This document shows, piece by piece, positions 23,080 through 30,528 of a DNA stretch of 33,662 nucleotides. The stretch covers positions 1 through 33,662 of the forward strand of contig CALXEL010000026.1 in NCBI GenBank assembly GCA_944387315.1, written 5' to 3'. How positions within the stretch are numbered: the first letter of the stretch is position 1; each line of letters opens with the position of its first letter. The translations under genes and the position numbers were made by a program. Source of the stretch: an uncultured Clostridia bacterium (GTDB lineage: Bacteria > Bacillota > Clostridia > Oscillospirales > Ruminococcaceae). Below the pieces are notes generated by a model, which was given only the letters and a program-made list of their open reading frames with translations, searched no databases and was not told the DNA's origin.

Positions 23080-24330
23080 CTATTCCCCCTTTTGTCCGCT
23101 GGCTTTTCCCGCGGATGCAACTGCTTGTAAAAATGCTTTGGCCAGATTGCTGTAATCATGACGGGCTTCCACATAGATTTTACCTTTGCGCCCCATTTCG
23201 GCCCGCTGCTGGGGTGTCATCTGCCGCAGCCGTTCCACCGCCTGTACAATGGCATCCGCGTCCTCGCTTTCAATGGTCACCCCACACCCGGCGTCTTCCA
23301 CCGGATTGTTTTGGGCATCCACGCCAAAAATAATCGGCTTGGCCGCCAGCATGTAATCAAACAGTTTGTTCATACTGACCCCATACCGGTAGATTCCTGT
23401 GTGCTTAGCTCCTAGATACAACACGTCCGCCAGTTCCAATACCGCCGGCAACTGCTCCCTGGGCAGGCCATCCAAAAACAGTAGATTGTCAATACCTTCC
23501 AGCCGGGCACGCTTTTTATATCCCACTTTTAAAGGACCGTTTCCAATGGTGACAAATAACACATCCTCCGGACAGTTGCCCGCTGCCTTGATAAAGTCAT
23601 CCAACGCGTTAGCAGTGGAAAATCCACCTACATAAACCACCAGGAACATTCCCTTTTCCCGATAGCGTGTCAGCAGGTCCAGGTGCTGCTGGGGTGGAGG
23701 CTGCTGGGACTCTCCAGGAACTTCCACCCCATTTGGAATGTGCACATACTCTTTGACCCGCAGCTTCTGCTCGGCAATATAGGTGTCGGCAAAGGGCAGC
23801 AGGGACACAACCAGGTCGGAATGCTCAAAGGCGTAGTCCGCTTCCCTCTTGGTATACAGCATCAGGGGGTGTGTTTTGGAGTATCCATACAGCTCCATGG
23901 GGCTCAGGGGCCAGATGTCATGGAGCTCATAAACCAACTTTGCCCCACTGAGGCGGGCAATACGGGCGGCAGGGCGAATGTCATAGGGGTAGGTAGAGGA
24001 GGCAATCACCACATCGGGGGCAATCTCTTTGGCCAATCTTTCCCCCATTTGATAGAGCTTACGAATAAAGGTAATGACATTGATGGCTCTCTTTTTATCA
24101 TTGCGTTGATAGGCTGGGGTTTGCAGAAACAGATAGTGGATTCCATCAATCTCCCGCTTTTCCCAACTGTCCTCCAACTGTGGATTTTTCAGTCGCAAAT
24201 GGCTGAAACTGGCTGCTACAATGGTTACTTCATGCCCCATCTGCACCCAGTGTTTTGCCAGATAATAGGGGCGGTACTCCATTCCCATCTCTTTGGAGCC
24301 CGCATAGTGATTAATCAGCAGAATTTTCAT
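23080..24330 (-). CDS. GT4 glycosyltransferase (WbuB-like)
   Basis: A 416-residue GT-B fold enzyme. The N-terminal domain begins MKILLINHYAGSKEMGMEYR, a pattern shared with WbuB/WbjE-type transferases that add an amino sugar. The C-terminal domain has the donor-binding region with VYVGGFSTANALDDFI, MNKLFDYMLAAKPIIFG and the EX7E-like stretch. GGAGGG stands six bases before ATG 24330. The start overlaps the end of the preceding GT gene by 20 bp. It is cytoplasmic or membrane-associated, acting on the lipid-linked repeat unit. Confidence 0.88.
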   Translation of the reverse strand: MKILLINHYAGSKEMGMEYRPYYLAKHWVQMGHEVTIVAASFSHLRLKNPQLEDSWEKREIDGIHYLFLQTPAYQRNDKKRAINVITFIRKLYQMGERLAKEIAPDVVIASSTYPYDIRPAARIARLSGAKLVYELHDIWPLSPMELYGYSKTHPLMLYTKREADYAFEHSDLVVSLLPFADTYIAEQKLRVKEYVHIPNGVEVPGESQQPPPQQHLDLLTRYREKGMFLVVYVGGFSTANALDDFIKAAGNCPEDVLFVTIGNGPLKVGYKKRARLEGIDNLLFLDGLPREQLPAVLELADVLYLGAKHTGIYRYGVSMNKLFDYMLAAKPIIFGVDAQNNPVEDAGCGVTIESEDADAIVQAVERLRQMTPQQRAEMGRKGKIYVEARHDYSNLAKAFLQAVASAGKASGQKGE

Positions 24331-25462
24331 TGTTTCCCTCCTTGCAGTCTGTGTCCGGCAGCTGGCCCAACCAGATCCGATAAAAATGCAGCAGGTTTTC
24401 TATTTGTCCTTGCAGATGATACCGGTTTAAAACCAATTCTCGTCCCCGCTCCCCCATTCGCTTTGCCAGTTGGGGGTTGTCCCACAAAAAATTCATAGCC
24501 TGGCCAATGGCGTCTGGAGAGGTTGGGTCCACATAAAGGACGCTCTCCTGTCCCACCAGCTCTTTCCAATAGGGGAAATCCGAAGCGATAACCGGAAGCC
24601 CCGCCAACAGATATTCCAACAACTTGATGGGAACCGACTCCCGATAGCTGTCGGTGGGCTGTAAAACCACCAGTCCCATCCTGCATCTGCACATCAATTC
24701 CATCACCTGCCCCCGATCCAGCTGTCCCAGATAATCCACCTGACTGTAACCGGGCATCTGTTCGGTTTTTTGCCGCAGATCCTGGCTTTCATATCGTCCT
24801 GCCAGCTGCAATCGCAGGGGAGTTTTTTGAGTTCCCTCCACCATCTGGACAATCCCCCGGATAGCGGAGATGGCCCCCAGATAGCAGGCGTAGGGCGGGC
24901 GTTCCAAATAGGGTGTTACCTCTCTTTGAGACAGAGCCATGTACTCCCTGGGGTCGGGATAGTTGGCAACCAAAACACTGCCGGGAAAACGGCGGGCAAT
25001 GGGCTGGGTAGCGCATACAACCCCTGTCAATCGGGCAGCCGCTCTCCCCTCATACCATCTGGCCGCTGTCGCCATCAGAGGACGCAGCAGCCTGGGTATC
25101 CAGGGCTTGGACAAAATCTGTAGTGGCAGATCCTCGTGGACATCATAAACCGCCCGTTTTCCCCTCTTTCTCAGTCGGATAGCTAAAGGTAACAGTTCCG
25201 GGTCATGGATATGATACAGGTCCGCGTCCTCATGGAGAGCGGGCTTCCAAAATATACGGCTGCTGTTTCGGATGCGGGAGAGTCGGCCGGCAGGAACCAA
25301 AACCCTGTGGCAGATAACGCCCTGCTCTTCCCCTTCAAAATCAGGGCAGAGCAGCACCACTTTATATCCGGCCTCCACCAGTGCCCTGCACTCTTTATGG
25401 AAAATCCGCACATCATTGTGGGCATGGACCGCGGTGATTACACAGATCTTTTTTACGCCCAT
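24311..25462 (-). CDS. GT4 glycosyltransferase
   Basis: A 383-residue GT-B enzyme. The acceptor domain starts GVKKICVITAVHAHNDVRIF, and the donor domain contains ESVPIKLLEYLLAGLPVIASD, the conserved E-(x)-E region of family 4. ATG 25462 is chosen because GGAGG lies nine bases upstream; it overlaps the stop of the wzy-like gene by 10 bp. An upstream in-frame start 14 codons earlier would precede that site. With the neighbouring transferase it would complete a repeat unit after the initiating sugar. Acceptor and donor sugars cannot be read from sequence. Confidence 0.9.
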   Translation of the reverse strand: MGVKKICVITAVHAHNDVRIFHKECRALVEAGYKVVLLCPDFEGEEQGVICHRVLVPAGRLSRIRNSSRIFWKPALHEDADLYHIHDPELLPLAIRLRKRGKRAVYDVHEDLPLQILSKPWIPRLLRPLMATAARWYEGRAAARLTGVVCATQPIARRFPGSVLVANYPDPREYMALSQREVTPYLERPPYACYLGAISAIRGIVQMVEGTQKTPLRLQLAGRYESQDLRQKTEQMPGYSQVDYLGQLDRGQVMELMCRCRMGLVVLQPTDSYRESVPIKLLEYLLAGLPVIASDFPYWKELVGQESVLYVDPTSPDAIGQAMNFLWDNPQLAKRMGERGRELVLNRYHLQGQIENLLHFYRIWLGQLPDTDCKEGNNENSAD

Positions 25463-26844
25463 TGTTCCCCGCCTCCATCCCGCCTGAAAGAGATTGTCTC
25501 CCACAAGGTCAACCCCACATAAAAGTAAAAGAACTTGTCATAGAGCAGTCCAAACCGATTGGATACCCCATTGCCCGCCACAATAGTAAAAAGAATACAA
25601 CCATAGACAAAGCCCATCCATTGTCTGGACCAGATCAGCCAAAGCACTCGCCAGGCCAGAGCCAGCAGCATCCCTACCAGCAATACTCCTTTTATCCATC
25701 CGCCGCTGAGCAAATCTGTGAGCAGCATATTGTGGGCTGAGAGTACCCCCATCCGAACCGAAGGGTCTGGATACTCGGCGGCCAGTTCCGGGTCGTCGGA
25801 AAGGTCATAGAGCAAGATGTCATATCCCAGTCCCTGGCCCACAGTCTGGGCCAGTGTCCCAGAAGAGCGATAGTCCTCCCAGGCGATTCGCCAGAGCATA
25901 AGGCGCTTGTCAAGGGCTGACCCATCGGTAGTGGTGTCATATCGTTCCCCTACTGTGGTCTCTCCCCCTGGTACTGGAACCAGTTCCGGGATCTCCCCCT
26001 GCTGCTGATACATCTGGTTCATACACCCCTCCATCAGAAACACCTCCCCAAAGGAAAGCGCTCCCACTCCCAGCACCAGCGCTATGGCCCCAGTCAGTGC
26101 CTGTTTCCAGCTGTCATTCCGGGCACGATCTATAGAAAAAAGCAGAAGAAAAAGAGGCAGAAACAAGAGCAGCAGCAGATAGGTTCGCCGGGAGCCACTG
26201 AGATACAAAACCGGCAGTTCCAGAGCGGTCAGCGCACCCAACAAAAGGGTCTTGATACCATAGGATTTTTTGCTGGTAACAATCAGGCCGTAACCGGACA
26301 GCATTCCTAAAAGCACCGCGGTGGCAAACATGTTATAGTCCCGCCGCAAGGTGAGCCGAAGGGTGTAATACAGGGGATATACCCGCCATACCAGATAGTT
26401 GACCACCGAACCAATGGAAAGGAGCATTCCAGCCCCCGTAAAGATGAGCAACAGGCCATTTCTTCCTTTCCTGTCCTGTAAAACACAAACCAGACACAAG
26501 CTGACAAACAGCATGGGCAGTACCACCCGATACTTTTCCCATCCATATTGCCAAATAGGTGCGTACAGCAGGTTGATCCCATCCCACAGGAGATAGGCTA
26601 AAATCCAGATGAGTGGAATGGCCGCGTCACGCCAGGGCGCAATGGTCTGTCCCGCCAGATGGATCAAACCTTTTTTTCGGCGATTTAGAATCCAAAAAGC
26701 AAAAGCTGCCACCAGCGGAATTAGAGAGAGAGGAAAAAGCCGGTAGATACTGGAGGCTCCGATTTCAAAAGCTCCGCAAAAGGCCGAGAGCAGCAGGGCC
26801 CATCGCAGCAAAACCTGGGAGTTTTCTCTGTTTTCCTCAAACAT
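25453..26844 (-). CDS. O-antigen polymerase/ligase-like membrane protein (Wzy/WaaL)
   Basis: A 463-residue protein with about 10-12 membrane segments and a large extracytoplasmic loop (around residues 265-345). The loop contains GQGLGYDILLYD and GVLSAHNMLLTDLLSGG, resembling the G-x-G and H-N-x-x-L motifs of the Wzy_C/O-antigen ligase superfamily. It would polymerise flipped repeat units on the outer face. The start ATG follows the Wzx stop directly (TAG-ATG) with GGAG eight bases upstream. The group is poorly conserved, so polymerase versus ligase is not decided; context with Wzx favours polymerase. Confidence 0.82.
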   Translation of the reverse strand: MFEENRENSQVLLRWALLLSAFCGAFEIGASSIYRLFPLSLIPLVAAFAFWILNRRKKGLIHLAGQTIAPWRDAAIPLIWILAYLLWDGINLLYAPIWQYGWEKYRVVLPMLFVSLCLVCVLQDRKGRNGLLLIFTGAGMLLSIGSVVNYLVWRVYPLYYTLRLTLRRDYNMFATAVLLGMLSGYGLIVTSKKSYGIKTLLLGALTALELPVLYLSGSRRTYLLLLLFLPLFLLLFSIDRARNDSWKQALTGAIALVLGVGALSFGEVFLMEGCMNQMYQQQGEIPELVPVPGGETTVGERYDTTTDGSALDKRLMLWRIAWEDYRSSGTLAQTVGQGLGYDILLYDLSDDPELAAEYPDPSVRMGVLSAHNMLLTDLLSGGWIKGVLLVGMLLALAWRVLWLIWSRQWMGFVYGCILFTIVAGNGVSNRFGLLYDKFFYFYVGLTLWETISFRRDGGGEQWA

Positions 26845-28110
26845 CTACACCTCTCCTTTCCGCAAACCGGCAATCAGGCGGACCGTTGCCAGATAATAAA
26901 ACAAATACCCTCCAGAAAGTCCCAGAGAGAGTACCAACAGGTATCCCTCTATAGGGAGAGAAAACCATCTGGCGGCCAGCGGCGCCAACAGGGAAAGGGC
27001 AAAAAGCAAAAGCTGCCAGGCCATGGACTTGGCGTTTTTCCCCAGAACAATGGGCATGGTGGACAGAGGCGCCACCCAAAACCGCATAAATCCCAGGGGA
27101 AGCATGACAAAAAGAAGGGGTAGCATTGGAGTCCATTGGCTTCCCAAAAATATTTGAACCAAAGGGCTGGCAAAAACGAAAATTCCTGAAAAAATGACAA
27201 GCCCTCCCCAAAACAGTCCTCGGGAAACCTGCCGAAAGACAGTCGGCTCCTGCCGCCTGCTATGCTGTTTGGCAGCCATACGGGTAAAAACCTGGCTCAG
27301 CGAGGTGGAAAGCATGGAAATAGGGGTAAACACCAGCCGGTTGGCCATGGCATAGTATCCCAGCTGGGTCTGGGAATACAGGCCCGCCAAAAAGTAGCTG
27401 GGCAGATTGTAGACCATACTGCTGGCCAGAGATCCAGGCAACGTAAACATGGGAAAATGCCGGTATGTCACTGCGGTTTGCCATAACTCCCTGAGACTTG
27501 GAATATGGATCGGTTTGCATGGTGAAACAATAGCTGGCAGCAACCGGCAAATTCCCACCCCATTGGCTGCCAAATATCCCCAGACCAGTCCCATACCCTG
27601 CCTGGGAACTTGGCAGAGCCACAGCTGAACCAGCACCATAGCGGTGGTTTTGAGGATCGAAGCCTGGGCAATGGCACCATACTGCTCCATGCGCAGGCAG
27701 TACCCGGTTAAGGCAAGATACCAGCCAGTCAAAGCCGCCCCCAAGGGCAGAAAGAAAATCCAAAAGGCGTCTTTTTCAGCACTGTTCCAAACCAGCGCTA
27801 TCGGGATAAAAATAATACCTGTCAGGGCTGATAGAACCATCGAAAGGGCAAACAGCCGGTTCCCCTGTTCTTCCTCACCAGCCATGGTAATGGCCATATC
27901 ATACTTTAGGCAGCCCAGCTGGCTGACCATATTAATTGCCGACTGAAACAGAGTGTAGACGCCAAAATCCTCCGGTTGATACAGCCGGCTCAGCCAGGGC
28001 AACGCTCCAACGGGAATCAACTGACCGGCAATGGTCCCCAGGGACAGCAGTGCCGTATTCTGAACAAATCCTTCAGCCATGAGATCTTTAAGAAAAGAAA
28101 ATAGCTTCAT
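26845..28110 (-). CDS. Wzx-type oligosaccharide flippase
   Basis: A 421-residue membrane protein with about 12 hydrophobic segments, of the MOP (MviN/Wzx) exporter superfamily. It carries the family's early motif PWLSRLYQPEDFGVYTLFQS and AGLYSQTQLGYYAMANRL, seen in polysaccharide flippases. It would move the undecaprenyl-linked repeat unit across the membrane. The ATG directly follows the stop codon of the oxidoreductase gene and lacks a strong ribosome site, so translational coupling is likely. Confidence 0.9.
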   Translation of the reverse strand: MKLFSFLKDLMAEGFVQNTALLSLGTIAGQLIPVGALPWLSRLYQPEDFGVYTLFQSAINMVSQLGCLKYDMAITMAGEEEQGNRLFALSMVLSALTGIIFIPIALVWNSAEKDAFWIFFLPLGAALTGWYLALTGYCLRMEQYGAIAQASILKTTAMVLVQLWLCQVPRQGMGLVWGYLAANGVGICRLLPAIVSPCKPIHIPSLRELWQTAVTYRHFPMFTLPGSLASSMVYNLPSYFLAGLYSQTQLGYYAMANRLVFTPISMLSTSLSQVFTRMAAKQHSRRQEPTVFRQVSRGLFWGGLVIFSGIFVFASPLVQIFLGSQWTPMLPLLFVMLPLGFMRFWVAPLSTMPIVLGKNAKSMAWQLLLFALSLLAPLAARWFSLPIEGYLLVLSLGLSGGYLFYYLATVRLIAGLRKGEV

Positions 28111-29196
28111 TTAGGAAAACCGGTCAGCAAAATCCACAGAGGCACAATCCTCCAGTGGAAACCGAACCGGCACTCCTTCCGCTGCCGACAGATAAATACC
28201 CAATACCAGTTCCAGAGCGTCCCGTCCCGCCTGCCCATCCACCAAAGGTTCCCTGCCACATTTGATGGCGTCCACTACATCCCGATAAAGGGGCTTATGA
28301 CCAAATCCATAAATATTTTGCGGGGTCTCGCTGTAGTGCTCCCGAATCCACTCCTCTTCCCCCTCAAACCCCGCTACCAAAAAGGTTTCCAACTGGTTGA
28401 CCGATTTGCCTCCAATCTTAGCGGTTCCCCGTTGACCAAAGACACAGAGGGTCTCCTCATAGTTTTTGGGATAGACATTGGTGGTTCCCTCGATTACCCC
28501 ATAGGTGTCGTTTTTAAACTTCACCAGGGCAATTCCCAGGTCCTCCGCCTGAATATAGGGGTGATGGAGCCGGTCAGTATAGGCGAACACCTCTAAAATA
28601 GGCTCTGCTGCCAACCATCGAAGCAGATCAATGTTGTGGATACACTGATTCATCAGGGCTCCTCCATCCTGATCCCACCGGCCACGCCAGGGTGCCTGCC
28701 TGTAATATTCTTCCCCTCTGTTCCAGCGCACATTGGCTGTCAGGTGGTAGAGAGGGCCAAAAAGTCCACTTTCTATGGCTGATTTAAGTTTTGTTACAGA
28801 TTTGTTAAACCGGTTTTGATGACAGGCACAAACCCGCACCTGATATCGCTTGGCCGCTTCCAAAATAGCATCCGCATCCCGCAAGGAGAGGGCCATAGGT
28901 TTCTCAATGATTACATGAACCTGGTGGCGGATACATTCCAAGGCAACAGCAGCGTGTTTCCCCGATTCGGTGGCAATGGCTGCCAAATCCAGAGGCTGTT
29001 CCCGCAGCATCTGCCGAAAATCGGTGTGCACTTCCACATTGGAGAGATGAAATTGCTCAATCAGCTTTTGACAGCGCTCAGGGTGCAAATCACAGAGGGC
29101 CGCGATCTCAATACCACTGCAATCTTTAGCCGCCCCAATGTGATTGGGGGCGATACGTCCACAGCCAATAAGGGCATATTTGAGTTTCTTGCTCAT
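28111..29196 (-). CDS. Gfo/Idh/MocA oxidoreductase (WlbA/WbpB-like)
   Basis: A 361-residue NAD(P)-dependent sugar-nucleotide dehydrogenase. The Rossmann motif is IGCGRIAPNHIGAA (about 10-23), the catalytic EKPMALS loop is near 100, and the sugar-binding part has QNRFNKS, VRWNRGEEYY, WRGRWDQDGGALMNQCIHNIDLL and the QAEDLG segment. These match the WlbA/WbpB group, which oxidises UDP-GlcNAc uronic acid at C3 before transamination. AAGGAAG stands three to five bases before the ATG. It is the first gene of the polysaccharide operon and is divergent from sbcD. The C6 dehydrogenase (WbpA-like) and acetyltransferase (WbpD-like) partners are not in the window. Confidence 0.88.
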   Translation of the reverse strand: MSKKLKYALIGCGRIAPNHIGAAKDCSGIEIAALCDLHPERCQKLIEQFHLSNVEVHTDFRQMLREQPLDLAAIATESGKHAAVALECIRHQVHVIIEKPMALSLRDADAILEAAKRYQVRVCACHQNRFNKSVTKLKSAIESGLFGPLYHLTANVRWNRGEEYYRQAPWRGRWDQDGGALMNQCIHNIDLLRWLAAEPILEVFAYTDRLHHPYIQAEDLGIALVKFKNDTYGVIEGTTNVYPKNYEETLCVFGQRGTAKIGGKSVNQLETFLVAGFEGEEEWIREHYSETPQNIYGFGHKPLYRDVVDAIKCGREPLVDGQAGRDALELVLGIYLSAAEGVPVRFPLEDCASVDFADRFS

Positions 29197-29290
29197 AGAC
29201 TTCCTTCTTCCCGGATGTTTTTCGCTGTGCTCTGGGAAAATAATTCTGTTTTAGTATGGTTGTTTTATTTCCTGTTATTCCTCAGGAATT

Positions 29291-29319
29291 TTGACTTTAA
29301 GCGGGAAAAAAGGTAAAAT
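29291..29319 (+). promoter_or_regulatory. sbcDC promoter
   Basis: TTGACT (29291-29296), a 17-bp spacer and TAAAAT (29314-29319), 5 of 6 matches in each hexamer, 43 bp upstream of the sbcD start. No comparably clear promoter for the divergent polysaccharide operon is visible in the same gap. Confidence 0.8.
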
Positions 29320-29361
29320 AACCACAGGTTTATCAACAGAGTGAAAGAAGGGAATGTTTTC

Positions 29362-30528
29362 ATGCGGCTGCTGCACACATCTGACTGGCACATTGGAAAA
29401 ACACTGTTTGAATACAGCCTGCTGGATGACCAACAGGCCTTTCTAAACACTCTTTATGAAATTTTAAAAGCAGAACAAATTGATGTGCTGCTGATCAGCG
29501 GCGACCTGTTTGACCGCTCGGTACCTTCTGCCCAAGCAGTCAAAGTACTGGATGACGCCCTTTGGAACATTGCCGGTGAGATGGGAATAACCGTTTTGGC
29601 CATTGCCGGCAACCATGACAGCCCCCAGCGTCTTACTTTTGGTGAGCGGTTAGGCCGGCAGATGGGGGTACGCATTGTGGGCGGGGCAGAAAAAGAAATA
29701 GTCAAAGTCACTTTGGAGGACCAGTGGGGACCTGTACATTTTTATCTCCTCCCCTATTTGCAGCCCGCTGACCTACGCCCCCTCTATCCCCAGGAGGAAA
29801 TCTCTACCTTTCAGGATGCCTACTCCTTTTTACTGGAGGAAAACCAGCCCCGGATGGATTTTTCTCAGCGGAATGTTTTGCTGCTTCATGGTTTTTTTGC
29901 CCCCCTCTCCGGCTCAGCCAAAGCCAATCTGCTGACCAGTGAGTCGGAGACGGTTGTAGGCGGTACCGACCTGGTGGATGCCAATCTGTTTGACCATTTT
30001 GATTACTGTGCCGCCGGGCATCTGCATCTTCCCCAAACTCCCTCCGCTAATTTGCGCTATAGCGGTTCACCTCTGAAATATTCCCTCTCTGAAGCAGGCA
30101 CACCCAAAAGTGTCACCATTGTTGAGCTGGGAGAAAAAGGCAATCTTTCTGTCCGGGAGCAACTCATTCCCCCGCTGCGGGATCTTCAGGTGATTACCGG
30201 CAGTATCCAACAGCTGCTCTCCCCTATCTTTCTGCCCTTTGAGCAACAGGAAAACTATATCTTTGCCCAGCTTACCGATAAAAGTCTGGTACTCCACGCT
30301 ATGGAAAAACTGTCGGTGCTCTATCCCAATATTTTGGGGCTGCGTTACCTCGCTTTGGAAAGTGACGCATCTGAGACTGTCACTTTAGGGGCTCAAAAGC
30401 GCCAGGAACCTCTGCCAAATCTATTTGATCAATTCTTCGCAACCATAAAGGGAGAGGAAATGAGTGCCCAACAGCACAAAATTATGGATAAGATCTATGA
30501 AAAACTGGCTAGGGAGGAAGATAAATGA
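29362..30528 (+). CDS. sbcD: Nuclease SbcCD subunit D
   Basis: The Mre11-type nuclease subunit (388 aa) of SbcCD, which cleaves hairpins and protein-blocked DNA ends. The metallophosphoesterase motifs are in order: HTSDWHIGK at the N-terminus, SGDLFDR, AGNHDSPQR, LLHGFF and AAGHLHLPQ. I chose ATG 29362 because the conserved MRLLHTSDWHIG begins there and AAGGGA lies upstream. The last codons overlap sbcC by 4 bp (ATGA), so the subunits are made together. Acts in the cytoplasm on palindromic or stalled replication structures. Confidence 0.96.
   Translation: MRLLHTSDWHIGKTLFEYSLLDDQQAFLNTLYEILKAEQIDVLLISGDLFDRSVPSAQAVKVLDDALWNIAGEMGITVLAIAGNHDSPQRLTFGERLGRQMGVRIVGGAEKEIVKVTLEDQWGPVHFYLLPYLQPADLRPLYPQEEISTFQDAYSFLLEENQPRMDFSQRNVLLLHGFFAPLSGSAKANLLTSESETVVGGTDLVDANLFDHFDYCAAGHLHLPQTPSANLRYSGSPLKYSLSEAGTPKSVTIVELGEKGNLSVREQLIPPLRDLQVITGSIQQLLSPIFLPFEQQENYIFAQLTDKSLVLHAMEKLSVLYPNILGLRYLALESDASETVTLGAQKRQEPLPNLFDQFFATIKGEEMSAQQHKIMDKIYEKLAREEDK

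Noticed and set aside
29330..29338. TTATCAACA, one mismatch from a DnaA box
   Set aside because: A single site without a cluster, AT-rich unwinding region or dnaA/dnaN neighbours; expected by chance.
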